In this document: piece by piece, positions 19,445 through 27,616 of the stretch
How the letters are laid out: each line of letters begins with the position of its first letter
How positions within the stretch are numbered: the first letter of the stretch is position 1
NCBI GenBank assembly: GCA_022009975.1
Contig: CP091733.1
Span: 513,001 to 577,000, forward strand
Reading direction: 5' to 3'
DNA from: Phocaeicola vulgatus
Lineage (GTDB): Bacteria > Bacteroidota > Bacteroidia > Bacteroidales > Tannerellaceae
DNA length: 64,000 nt
The notes under the pieces: model-generated
Told to the model about the DNA's origin: nothing
Seen by the model: the letters and a program-made list of their open reading frames with translations, nothing else
Database searches by the model: none
Translations under genes and position numbers: made by a program

Positions 19445-19862
19445 GATGCTGCTCCTTGTGATGCCCTGCCTGGCATTGGCGGGTTGCCGCAACACGTTGG
19501 AGTGCGGCACTTCGTCCGTGGCGGGCAAGGTGGAAGTGAGGCGGACGGAGAGCGTTGCGATACCCCGCAGCGCCGCACGCCTCGCCATCCCCGCCACCGG
19601 CAGCCGGCTGCCATCCCTGCCAGCCGGGGCGTCATATTTTGAAAGATCGGGGCAAGCATCCGTGGAAGTGCGCATTTCGCATGATACGATTTACGTCTAT
19701 GCAACATGTGACAGCCTCCGGCAGTTGGTCGAATATTACGAGCAACGGCAAAGTGCGGCTTACGGGCAATCAACAACCAAGGAACGTGCGTCGCCATTTC
19801 CGTGGAAGCCCCTGTTGGTCTTGACTTTAGTACTTGTTTTAATAATCAAAATCAAACGATGA
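19425..19862 (+). CDS. Lipoprotein with C-terminal membrane helix, u-spanin-like
   Basis: Predicted lipoprotein of 145 aa. A basic start (MKARGRKMLL) leads to a lipobox LALAGC with Cys at residue 21. The central part is beta-rich (ASVEVRISHDTIYVYATCDS) and then helical (LRQLVEYYEQRQ). The last 20 or so residues are a membrane helix (WKPLLVLTLVLVLIIK) with a basic end. A lipid anchor at one end and a membrane helix at the other is the layout of phage unimolecular spanins, which join outer and inner membranes during lysis. That function is an inference from architecture. The start at 19425 lies inside the HU-like gene, and its stop overlaps the next start (ATGA), so the three genes are coupled. 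Confidence 0.7.
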   Translation: MKARGRKMLLLVMPCLALAGCRNTLECGTSSVAGKVEVRRTESVAIPRSAARLAIPATGSRLPSLPAGASYFERSGQASVEVRISHDTIYVYATCDSLRQLVEYYEQRQSAAYGQSTTKERASPFPWKPLLVLTLVLVLIIKIKR

Positions 19863-20059
19863 AATTACAATTATGCATAGCGGCATTCCTTTGCCTGTCG
19901 GGCGTGCTCCTCCTGTTGCTGGGCTTCTGGGTCCCCCCGGTCGGCATCATCGACAGCTCCGTCCTCGTCGCATTCGGGGAGATGAGCACCTTCGCCGGGG
20001 CATTGCTGGGGATTGATTACCGGTACAGGTATGATGCCAGTAAACATTACAAGAAATGA
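19859..20059 (+). CDS. Small two-helix membrane protein, holin-like size
   Basis: A 66-aa protein with two hydrophobic segments: about residues 5-28 (CIAAFLCLSGVLLLLLGFWV) and about 33-52 (SSVLVAFGEMSTFAGALLGI). A short charged tail follows (DYRYRYDASKHYKK). Size and topology would fit a holin or other phage-type membrane protein, but no specific family motif proves this. Its ATG overlaps the stop of the spanin-like gene, so it is translationally coupled to it. A terminator hairpin begins two bases after the stop. The endolysin that would complete a lysis module is not present. Confidence 0.6.
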   Translation: MKLQLCIAAFLCLSGVLLLLLGFWVPPVGIIDSSVLVAFGEMSTFAGALLGIDYRYRYDASKHYKK

Positions 20060-20061
20060 GG

Positions 20062-20102
20062 AAGGGGCTGTGTCAAAACGAAAGTTTTGATGCAACCCCT
20101 TT
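20062..20102. terminator. Hairpin terminator after the HU/spanin-like cassette
   Basis: AAGGGGCTGTGTCAAAAC, a GAAA loop, then GTTTTGATGCAACCCCTT. It is one of the best-formed members of the family and lies at a convergent junction. Confidence 0.8.
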
Positions 20103-20229
20103 AAGGTGTGTCAGAATTAGCAAAATGCAAGGCACTGAGGATGAGACCGACAGGAGTTTACTGATGTAAATGACTGAGGTCGAATTCCCGAAAGTAACGC
20201 AGCAGTTTGCAATTATGACGCACCGCCTT
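20103..20229 (+). mobile_element. 127-bp transposon-like element with terminal inverted repeats
   Basis: The left end AAGGTGTGTCAGAATTAGC and the reverse complement of the right end (AAGGCGGTGCGTCATAATTG) align with a small gap. A near copy of 115 bp lies at 55906-56020. There is no coding capacity. This is consistent with a non-autonomous MITE-type element. It directly abuts the hairpin and is followed by a second partial copy. Confidence 0.65.
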
Positions 20230-20280
20230 AAGGTGTGTCACAATTAGCAAAATGCAAGGCACTGAGGATGAGACCGACAG
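20230..20280 (+). repeat. Partial second copy of the TIR element
   Basis: It repeats the first 51 bases of the element at 20103 with a single substitution (GTCACAATT for GTCAGAATT). It ends at GACCGACAG, with no right end. Confidence 0.8.
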
Positions 20281-20333
20281 ATTTAGGGAAGAACCCAGGA
20301 GAAGTCAAGATGAAGGTTTACGAAGTATTGTTC

Positions 20334-21583
20334 TTATTGTCCAGGACTTTCTACTTTCCCCATAAACAGGACTGCTCCCGTCTGGTTTTCTATGATTTGG
20401 AATAAGAAAGGACGATTTGCACAGAACGTTACTTCCTTCGGGTTCTCTGGGCTGATTATGTCTGTAGGATCAGATATAATCGTAGTTACAGCACTTCCCT
20501 CCGACCCCTCTTCGTCCACTTTCAGCCGGCATGCTTGGAATATTTGAGACACGTACGATTTTATGTCTGCCAATTTGTCAAAATCGGCTTCTGAACTGAA
20601 AATCTTCTTTACATTCAAGATGTGCAAAGATTTTTCTAAATCCAGATGTTCCATTTGTATTTCAAACCGAGGAATCTTGAACACAACATTGCAACGTTCT
20701 ATCTTTTGAAGGCAACTCTCCAAATATCCTTTTTGAGCCAAAGCTTCAACTACGCTTCCCATGGGAGTGTCTTCATTGGGCAGAATGAAGCGCATAGAAA
20801 ACGCATGGTTGAGATAAGGTAAAGACGACAAAGCAAAGAGTTCATTCTGGAAGAATCCATGGCCTTTAAGCTTATTTGTCATAAATGGAATTTTCATCGT
20901 GCCATCTTTTGCATAAAACGAAGACTCTGCTGTGTTTTTAGCTTGAAACTTCGTCTCCCATCCTGCTTTGAAGTAGACGATATTGAGCAAATACATCAGT
21001 GCGGAAGAAGTCCATTGATTTCGTCTATTGCTTTGGCAATCATGCCTTCTGATTCTTTTTTACACCAATCATTAATTTTTTTCAAAGATGAAATGTCTGA
21101 AAAATCCAAAGAAGAAACTTTTGCCAAATATTTACTCTGGTTTACGTGTACGAAGTCCTTTTTCATCTGAATGTCTTGATTACTCCAAATGGAATTGGCT
21201 GTTCGGAATGTAATGCCAGGTTGAATCTTGCTCATGCCTGCCACTAACTTGTTGAAGTAATCATTGATTTCAGTTGGTGTATAACCCCCTAATTGAAGGG
21301 CCTGGACAATTTCCTCCCAAGTTTCTCCTTCCGCACCATTTTGCAACATGCCCAATGCACATTGTAGACTAAATGGAGACACCAACACATTCCCAGCATA
21401 ATCCTTTGTCTGGTACAAAGCATCAAACAAGTTGCAAGCAAAAGTGTTTTGCTCTGCAGCCATCCTCTTTTCAGTTACCGTCAAAGGTATAGGTGTAGGA
21501 TTTACGTTTTCATACACCTTTGTGCAAGAAAAGCAGATTAATCCACTAAATGTTGCAGCTAAAAAAAATAAAATATTCTTCAT
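20334..21583 (-). CDS. Serpin-family lipoprotein (one frameshift)
   Basis: Serine protease inhibitor of the serpin superfamily, probably anchored as a lipoprotein (LICFSCTK, lipobox-like Cys near residue 20). Serpin landmarks are NVLVSPFSLQCALGMLQNGAEGET, TANSIWSNQD and MYLLNIVYFKAGWETKF. The hinge region VDEEGSEGSAVTT precedes a reactive loop and the C-terminal signature FCANRPFLFQIIENQTGAVLFMGKV. The reactive-site residue cannot be fixed safely. The frame breaks near 21000; one extra C (LLPPLMYLLN) joins the two parts to about 416 aa. Bacterial serpins are uncommon. An extracellular role against host or competitor proteases is inferred. It is convergent with the HU cassette. Confidence 0.85.
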
Positions 21584-22098
21584 ACGCAGGATGAATTAGT
21601 TTGTAAAAAGGGATAATAAATAGTAATCTGCAGACATTTCCTCCTTTCTATAATCTGCTTTTCTAATTTAACAATTTCCTTTGCTCTCTTTTATGGATTT
21701 AAATCTTCCAGAGGGAACACAGATAAAAATCCTATAATGTTAGATAATGGCTGCAAACGTACGGCAATATTTGTAAAACAGCGACAAATTATAAATTTAA
21801 CTGTCCGGCTCTTTATGTTTTCCTGTTCCCAATTGCCATTTGGCAACAATATATAAGCCGAAACCGCCTTTTCTCTTTATGTGTACTGACACAAATTCTG
21901 ATAACCGAATGAGTTCATTGCAGCTGTCCGCCGTAAATATAAAGCATAATTTTCGTGTTTCAATCTTTTTTTGGAGAAAAATATTATTTTTCTTTGTTCT
22001 GATGGGAAAAAAGTAGACTTTGGTCCTGTATTGCGTCATAGCCAAAGTCTTGTCGTAATTTTTAGCATTCCAAAGGCGGCAAGCTGTGTCTGAATTGC
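21584..22098. other. Intergenic region without a convincing gene
   Basis: About 515 AT-rich bases separate the serpin and rnhB starts. An 82-codon minus-strand frame (21797-22045) has no recognisable family or promoter. I see no repeats or clear RNA structure. Confidence 0.5.
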
Positions 22099-22106
22099 TA
22101 CCTTTG
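22099..22106 (+). promoter_or_regulatory. -7 box of the rnhB promoter
   Basis: TACCTTTG matches TAnnTTTG, 26 bases before the rnhB start. Confidence 0.5.
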
Positions 22107-22132
22107 CAACCGGTAAATTTAATTCATACATC

Positions 22133-22729
22133 ATGTTACTTCCCTATTTGAATGAAGATAAGATAGAAGCGGGGTGTGACGAGGCTGGAAGGGGCTGCTT
22201 GGCAGGGGCGGTGTATGCCGCTGCCGTTATCTTGCCCCGGGGCTTCAAAAACGACCAGCTGAACGACTCCAAACAACTTTCGGAAAAGCAACGCTATGCC
22301 TTGCGGGCGCTCATTGAAAAAGAGGCGGTGGCCTGGGCGGTGGGGGTTGTTTGCCCGGAAGAGATTGATAAAATCAATATCCTGAATGCCTCTTTCTTGG
22401 CGATGCACCGCGCTGTGGACCGGTTGGGCGTGCGCCCCGGGCACCTGCTGATAGACGGGAACCGCTTTAACCCCTATCCGGGCATCCCGCATACTACGGT
22501 AGTCAAAGGGGATGCGAAGTATCTCTCCATCGCGGCAGCCTCCATCCTGGCAAAGACCTACCGTGATGATTATATGGATGCCCTGCACGAAGAGTATCCG
22601 CTATACGGCTGGGACCATAACAAAGGATATCCCACGCCCAAGCACCGCGCTGCGATTGCGCAACACGGTACGACTCCGTACCACCGGAGGTCTTTTAACC
22701 TTTTAGGGGGGCGGGCAATTGACCCTTGA
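22133..22729 (+). CDS. rnhB: Ribonuclease HII
   Basis: Cleaves the RNA strand of RNA-DNA hybrids and single ribonucleotides in DNA. Family signatures are AGCDEAGRGCLAGAVYAAAV with catalytic Asp-Glu, NDSKQLSEKQR, LLIDGNRF and VVKGDAKYLSIAAASILAKTYRD. The C-terminus ends with HNKGYPTPKHRAAI...HRRSFNLL, as expected. At 198 aa it is full length. Its 3' end overlaps the convergent permease gene by 27 to 160 bases, depending on where that gene really stops. Confidence 0.95.
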   Translation: MLLPYLNEDKIEAGCDEAGRGCLAGAVYAAAVILPRGFKNDQLNDSKQLSEKQRYALRALIEKEAVAWAVGVVCPEEIDKINILNASFLAMHRAVDRLGVRPGHLLIDGNRFNPYPGIPHTTVVKGDAKYLSIAAASILAKTYRDDYMDALHEEYPLYGWDHNKGYPTPKHRAAIAQHGTTPYHRRSFNLLGGRAIDP

Positions 22730-23981
22730 CCTTTAAGGCTGCGCAGGATGAACGGGAGGATGATGAACAGCGGCACGCAGCAGAGCATCACCCAGGCAAA
22801 GAAATGCCGGTAGCCGATAAGCTCCTGCACCCATCCTGAAACCATGCCCGGCAGCATCATGCCTAAAGCCATGAACCCCGTGCAAATGGCATAGTGGGAA
22901 GTCTTGTATTCCCCTTCGGCAAATTGCATCAGGTACATGGTATAGCCTGTAAATCCAAAGCCGTATCCTAATTGCTCGATGGCTACGCAAACATTGACCA
23001 GCAGGAAATCGGAGGATTGCGCGTAGGAGAGGTAGAGGTAAACCAGGTTGGGCAACGATATCGCCAATGCCATGGGGAAGAGCCAGCGTCCCAACCCGTC
23101 TTTGGCCATGCAGACGCCTCCTATGATTCCTCCGGCCAAGAGGGCTGTTACCCCGACAGTCCCGTAAACAAACCCGACCTGGCCGGTGCTCAATCCCAAT
23201 CCGCCCGCATCAGGCGAGTCCAACAGGAAAGGGGATGCCAGCTTGACCAGTTGGGATTCCCCCAGGCGGTAGGTGAGCATGAAACAGACAGCCAAGCCGA
23301 CCCCTTTCTTTTGGAAAAAGGAGAGGAAGGTCTTGAGGAAGTTCTGCCAAATGGTGCGGATGTTCACCCCGTGGCGGGGTTGGTCCGCCTGAGGACGGGG
23401 CAATACATATTTGTGCCAAAGGGCCAAACCGATGAACAGTCCCGACAGGACAAGGAACACGGAATACCAGGCGGCAGTGATATGCCCCGTCCTTTGCTCC
23501 AAGAATCCTGCCAACATGACCAACAGCCCCTGCCCCGCTATCATGGCAATCCGGTAGAAGGTGTTTCGTATGCCGATGAAAAAGGCCTGCTTCTCCTGTG
23601 TCAGCCCCAACATGTAAAAACCGTCCGCGGCAATGTCGTGGGTGGCGGACGAGAATGCCACCAGCCAGAAGAAGAACAGGGTCATTTGGAAAAAGGAGCT
23701 GCATGGCAGCATGAAGGCGACCCCTGCCATTCCTGCCCCGACCAGCAGTTGCATCGCGCATATCCACCAACGTTTCGTCTTGACCAAATCGACAAAGGGG
23801 CTCCATAAAGGCTTTATGACCCAAGGGAAATAGAGCCAGCTCGTAAAGAGGGCGATGTCCGTGTTGGATATATCCAGCCGTTATACATGATGACGGATAG
23901 CGTCATGACGGCGACATAGGGAAGTCCTTCCGCGAAATAGAGCGAAGGGATCCAATACCATGCGGATTTGTTGTTTTTCAT
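22570..23981 (-). CDS. AmpG-like MFS permease (one or two frameshifts)
   Basis: Major facilitator superfamily transporter of the AmpG/PAT type, with about twelve hydrophobic segments. Relatives import muropeptides or acetyl-CoA; the substrate here is not known. The N-terminus (MKNNKSAWYWIPSLYFAEGLPY) starts at 23981. The frame then breaks near 23876. One extra A gives MYKRLDISNTDIALF and joins the main part (IKPLWSPFVDLVKTKRWW, SATHDIAADGFYMLGL). The C-terminal 45 residues read antisense through rnhB. One extra A near 22736 would stop the protein at about 22703 instead. It lies 17 bases after the nitrilase-like gene, so the two probably share a transcript. Confidence 0.75.
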
Positions 23982-23998
23982 GTTCGTCCGGTTTAGTC

Positions 23999-24781
23999 TT
24001 ATCCGATGTGGAATGTGTCTGCATCATTTGAAACCGGGAACTTCGTCCGGAAAGTGTCCAGCCCGGCATAAGACAACGCTGCCGTCTCGACCGCTTCCTC
24101 CCTGTCTGCCGCATCCAAGATGGTTTCCCCTTTGGGGGAATAGACGACCGAACCGCCCCGGTAGGCAAATCCTTTCCCGTCAACCCCGGTGCGGTTGACG
24201 CCGCACACATAAGCCTGGTTTTCCAAAGCCCTTGCCAGGAGCAGGGGTTTCCATACCGAAGCACGTGCTTCAGGCCAGTTCGCCATGTAAACCGCCATGT
24301 CATACCGGTTGCCCGTGTTCCTGCTCCATACGGGGAACCGCAAGTCATAACAGATGAACAGTGCGATGTTCCACCCTTTGTAAGATACGACGAGGGGTTG
24401 CTTCCCTGCCGTGTAGTGCTTGTCCTCCCCCGCCATGGAGAAGAGGTGCCTTTTGTCGTAACAAGCCAGCTGCCCGCCCGGTTCCGCGAAGAAGGCGCGG
24501 TTGTAATAATGGTTCCCCTCTTCCGCGATGAAACTTCCCGCGACCGCCAGCCCGAACTTGCGAGCCCACTCTTTTACCGCCTGCATGGTGGCACCGTCCA
24601 TCGGCTCCGCCAACCGCCCCGGGTTCATGGAGAAGCCGGTGGTGAACATCTCCGGCAAGACCACCAAGTCGCTCTTCCCTGCCGCTTCCGCTACCAGTCC
24701 CTCGAAATGGCAGAGGTTGTCCTGTCGCCTTTCCCAAAACAGGGAAGACTGTATGACGCTTATCCTTAAATCTTCTTTCAT
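23999..24781 (-). CDS. Omega-amidase-like carbon-nitrogen hydrolase (YafV type)
   Basis: Nitrilase-superfamily enzyme of about 260 aa. The catalytic Glu-Lys-Cys triad is visible: Glu in VVLPEMFTTGFSMNP, Lys in YDKRHLFSMAGE and Cys in LFICYDLRFPVW. The pairing of FTTGFSMNP with CYDLRFPVW fits the omega-amidase branch, which hydrolyses 2-oxoglutaramate and 2-oxosuccinamate; this is inferred from motifs. I chose the ATG at 24781 (MKEDLRISVIQSSLFWE). In-frame ATGs upstream add a segment without family similarity. It sits between an acyltransferase gene and the AmpG-like gene. Confidence 0.85.
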   Translation of the reverse strand: MKEDLRISVIQSSLFWERRQDNLCHFEGLVAEAAGKSDLVVLPEMFTTGFSMNPGRLAEPMDGATMQAVKEWARKFGLAVAGSFIAEEGNHYYNRAFFAEPGGQLACYDKRHLFSMAGEDKHYTAGKQPLVVSYKGWNIALFICYDLRFPVWSRNTGNRYDMAVYMANWPEARASVWKPLLLARALENQAYVCGVNRTGVDGKGFAYRGGSVVYSPKGETILDAADREEAVETAALSYAGLDTFRTKFPVSNDADTFHIG

Positions 24782-24807
24782 GTGAATCTGCTTTATGATA
24801 TGAAACA

Positions 24808-24853
24808 AATGCCTGTCCCTTGCCGCTTTGAATGAACAAGAAGAACAGGCATT
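24808..24853 (-). terminator. Weak hairpin between acyltransferase and nitrilase-like genes
   Basis: AATGCCTGT and ACAGGCATT form a 9-bp stem with a long loop, followed on the minus strand by TTTGTTT. It may be a partial terminator or an internal processing structure. Confidence 0.35.
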
Positions 24854-24881
24854 GGCCGATACCGGGCATGGATAGATTGTA

Positions 24882-25427
24882 TTATCCCTTGAAATTCTCC
24901 GGATGGCATCCTTTGATCCCATTGTAGTAGGAACGGATGGCGGCTATGTCTTTGTCGGCATCGCCCGTGGGGTGGAAGACGGTGAGCATCCCGGCCTCCT
25001 TTTTCGCATAATCTATATATGCCAATAAGATAGGGACACCCGCTTTCAGGGCAATGTAATAGAAACCTCGTTTCCAGTCCTGGACCTTTTTGCGCGTGCC
25101 TTCGGGCGTGATAGCTACTTGGAACCGGTCCTTTGTGCGGAACATCTCAGCCACCTGGTCCGTCATGGAGGTATGTTTGTCCCGGTCGATAGGTATTCCG
25201 CCCATGCTTTTGAATAATAAATTCATCGGGAAGAAGAACCATGCTTTTTTCATTAAAAAGCCGGCAGTCAAACCGATGGACGTGTAGAATAATTTACCTA
25301 AGACAAAATCCCAGTTGCTGGTGTGCGGAGCCACGCATATCACGCATTTGTTTAATTCAGCCCCCTCGAATGAACCTGATTTCCATCCGGCAATGTGCAA
25401 GATGAACTTGCAAAGTTGTTGCTTCAT
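24882..25427 (-). CDS. PlsC-type acyltransferase
   Basis: Lysophospholipid acyltransferase superfamily member of 181 aa. The HX4D catalytic motif is APHTSNWDF near residue 35, and the acceptor-binding motif is TPEGTRKK near 109. MGGIPIDRDKH carries the third family block. Such proteins acylate glycerol-phosphate or related lipids at the inner membrane. The short length and missing N-terminal helix suggest a small 1-acyl-glycerol-3-phosphate acyltransferase-like enzyme with unproven substrate. It starts 9 bases after the upstream 94-aa gene, indicating co-transcription. Confidence 0.8.
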   Translation of the reverse strand: MKQQLCKFILHIAGWKSGSFEGAELNKCVICVAPHTSNWDFVLGKLFYTSIGLTAGFLMKKAWFFFPMNLLFKSMGGIPIDRDKHTSMTDQVAEMFRTKDRFQVAITPEGTRKKVQDWKRGFYYIALKAGVPILLAYIDYAKKEAGMLTVFHPTGDADKDIAAIRSYYNGIKGCHPENFKG

Positions 25428-25436
25428 CTCCTGCCT

Positions 25437-25721
25437 TTACTTGTTCAGTGCTGTGATTTCTTCAGCGATAGCGTCCACTTCTTGTTGTAATTCGGCTCTC
25501 AATTTCTTGTAATAGGCTTTCACCATGGCAGGATTCTCCTTCCCGTCCGGCTTTCCCGCGCGGCAGATGAAGTCGTCTTGCATGTCCAAGACGCGTGCCA
25601 TCAACTGGTCTGCTTTATCTTTGTCTGTTCCAGGGATAAACAAAGAACAGAATAATACTTCTGTGAATAATTCACTCGCCACGCAAGCGATTTCTTTCTT
25701 TAAAAGTCTTTTATTAGCCAT
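25437..25721 (-). CDS. Conserved hypothetical protein (94 aa)
   Basis: A small, soluble, helical protein starting MANKRLLKKEIACVASELFTE at 25721 and ending in an acidic coil (RAELQQEVDAIAEEITALNK). I do not recognise a functional domain. It begins 25 bases downstream of a good -7 box (25746-25753) and is the first gene of the operon with the acyltransferase. In-frame ATGs upstream overlap the promoter and are rejected. It is divergent from the glycogen synthase gene. Confidence 0.7.
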   Translation of the reverse strand: MANKRLLKKEIACVASELFTEVLFCSLFIPGTDKDKADQLMARVLDMQDDFICRAGKPDGKENPAMVKAYYKKLRAELQQEVDAIAEEITALNK

Positions 25722-25745
25722 AATATTTTCTTTTAGGAATTTGTG

Positions 25746-25753
25746 CAAAGCTA
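25746..25753 (-). promoter_or_regulatory. -7 box of the 94-aa/acyltransferase operon
   Basis: The minus strand reads TAGCTTTG, 25 bases before the start codon, and is divergent from 25807-25814. Confidence 0.5.
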
Positions 25754-25806
25754 CGAATTTTATAATAAATCGAACCATCCTTGCTTCAAAAAACAGGAAA
25801 AAAGAT

Positions 25807-25814
25807 TACCTTTG
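25807..25814 (+). promoter_or_regulatory. -7 box of the glycogen synthase promoter
   Basis: TACCTTTG matches TAnnTTTG. It supports the ATG at 25865 over the upstream in-frame ATG at 25781. Confidence 0.5.
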
Positions 25815-25864
25815 CGAAATTTTATTTCGTATTGAATTTGTATACAAGATTAAATATCAATAGA

Positions 25865-27529
25865 ATGGCTAATATAATTAATACGCCTGATTATATCTTT
25901 GAAAGCAGTTGGGAAGTATGCAATAAGGTTGGTGGCATATATACCGTTTTGTCAACGAAAGCAAAGACGTTGCAGACAAAATTGAATGATAAGATTATAT
26001 TCATTGGCCCTGATATCTGGAATGAAGCCCTTCCAGTTGACTTTTTGGAAGACAAATCCCTGTTTAAGGAATGGAAAAACAAGGTGGGCATGACCGGGGA
26101 ATTGAAGGTGAAAGTGGGACGTTGGGATGTCCCGGGAAATCCTCCGGTCATCTTGGTTGACTTCAAACCTTTCTTCGCCGAGAAAGACGCATTGTATTAT
26201 TCCATGTGGGAGCAATTCCGGGTGGATTCCCTCCACGCTTATGGCGACTATGACGAGTCTTGCATCTTCGCATACGCCGTCGGGAAGGTGGTCGAGAGCT
26301 TTTACCACTTCTACCAGTTGGAAGACAAAAAGGTCGCTGCCTTGTTGAACGAGTGGATGTTGGGCATGGCTGCCCTCTATATCCAAAAGCAGCTGCCGAA
26401 GGTGGCAACGCTGTTCACGACCCATGCGACTTCCATCGGACGTTCCATCGCGGGCAACAACAAAGCCCTTTATGCCTATATGGATGGCTACAACGGCGAC
26501 CAGATGGCTGCGGAGCTGAACATGGAGGCGAAACATTCCATTGAGAAGCAGGCGGCGCATCATGTGGATTGCTTTACGACGGTGAGCGACATCACTGCCC
26601 GCGAATGCAAGCAGTTGTTGGACAAGGAGCCGGATATCGTGACCCCGAATGGCTTTGAGCCGAATTTCGTCCCCGCCAAGTTGGAATATACCAAGAAACG
26701 GGCGGAGGCGCGCAAGGCATTGATCAACATGGCAGAGAAACTGTTGGGCTACACGATCGACCCGGACGTGTTGTTGGTGTCAACGAGCGGCAGGTATGAG
26801 TACCGCAACAAAGGCATCGATGTCTTTATCGAAGCGATGAACCGTGTCCGGACTTCCGGCCGCCTGCAGCGTGAGACCATCGCCTTCATCCTGGTGCCGG
26901 CTTGGGTCAAAGAGGTGCGCGCCGACTTGAAAATGGCGATAGAGACCAATTATGAGAACCATCTCCCGATGCAGTGCCCTTTCATCACGCATTGGCTCCA
27001 CCAGATGCAGGACGACAAAGTGATCAACTATATAGGCAGTGCGGGTTTCCAAAACAGCAAGGATGAGAAGTTGAAGATCATTTTCGTCCCTTGTTACTTG
27101 AATGGCAAGGATGGCATCTTGGACAAGACCTATTACGATATCCTTATCGGCATGGACGCGACCGTCTATCCTTCCTACTATGAACCTTGGGGCTACACGC
27201 CTCTGGAGAGCATTGCCTTCGGTATCCCTACTGTCACCACGAACCTGGCAGGATTCGGGATGTGGGCGAAGAAAGCGGGTGTCTCAGGAGGGGATTTGTC
27301 TGAAGGAGTAGCCGTTATCGACCGCACGGACTTTAATTATTTTGAAGTGGCAGATGCCATCATGGAGCAAATCTTGTCGCTTTCCGGCAAAACAGAGAAA
27401 GAACGCCAACAGATTAAAAAGAACTGCCTGGCATTGTCCGGGAAAGCGGAATGGGACAAGTTCATAACCTATTATTTCGAAGCTTTCGACATTGCGCTGT
27501 CCCATGCGGCAGAAAGAATCTTGAAATAA
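25865..27529 (+). CDS. Glycogen synthase, GT3 type
   Basis: Elongates alpha-1,4-glucan from a nucleotide-sugar donor. It begins MANIINTPDYIFESSWEVCNKVGGIYTVL, the pattern of eukaryote-type (GT3) synthases and not of the bacterial GT5 enzyme. Other marks are FTTHATSIGRSIAG, VTPNGFEPNF, STSGRYEYRNKGID and the C-terminal donor-binding segment SYYEPWGYTPLESIAFGIPTVTTN. At 554 aa it is full length and uninterrupted. The glucan phosphorylase gene follows 87 bases later behind its own promoter, so the pair builds and degrades glycogen. Confidence 0.9.
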   Translation: MANIINTPDYIFESSWEVCNKVGGIYTVLSTKAKTLQTKLNDKIIFIGPDIWNEALPVDFLEDKSLFKEWKNKVGMTGELKVKVGRWDVPGNPPVILVDFKPFFAEKDALYYSMWEQFRVDSLHAYGDYDESCIFAYAVGKVVESFYHFYQLEDKKVAALLNEWMLGMAALYIQKQLPKVATLFTTHATSIGRSIAGNNKALYAYMDGYNGDQMAAELNMEAKHSIEKQAAHHVDCFTTVSDITARECKQLLDKEPDIVTPNGFEPNFVPAKLEYTKKRAEARKALINMAEKLLGYTIDPDVLLVSTSGRYEYRNKGIDVFIEAMNRVRTSGRLQRETIAFILVPAWVKEVRADLKMAIETNYENHLPMQCPFITHWLHQMQDDKVINYIGSAGFQNSKDEKLKIIFVPCYLNGKDGILDKTYYDILIGMDATVYPSYYEPWGYTPLESIAFGIPTVTTNLAGFGMWAKKAGVSGGDLSEGVAVIDRTDFNYFEVADAIMEQILSLSGKTEKERQQIKKNCLALSGKAEWDKFITYYFEAFDIALSHAAERILK

Positions 27530-27535
27530 AACAAT

Positions 27536-27573
27536 CAAGACGTTGTAAAATGTTGTATCTTTGCAACGTCTTG
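27536..27573. promoter_or_regulatory. Perfect 10-bp inverted repeat around the glgP -7 box
   Basis: CAAGACGTTG (27536-27545) and CAACGTCTTG (27564-27573) are exact reverse complements, 18 bases apart. They enclose the -7 box TATCTTTG at 27556-27563. No T tract follows, so an operator or RNA leader element is more likely than a terminator. Confidence 0.6.
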
Positions 27574-27616
27574 TGCTATATTAAAAGAAAAGGGTAACAC
27601 AAATAAACATCATTAT

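Noticed and set aside
21797..22045. 82-codon minus-strand frame
   Set aside because: No promoter match or recognisable family; AT-rich intergenic context. Could be a remnant, but unsupported.
22972..23808. 278-codon plus-strand frame opposite the AmpG-like permease
   Set aside because: Antisense to a clear membrane protein; the translation is charged, repetitive and unlike any family.
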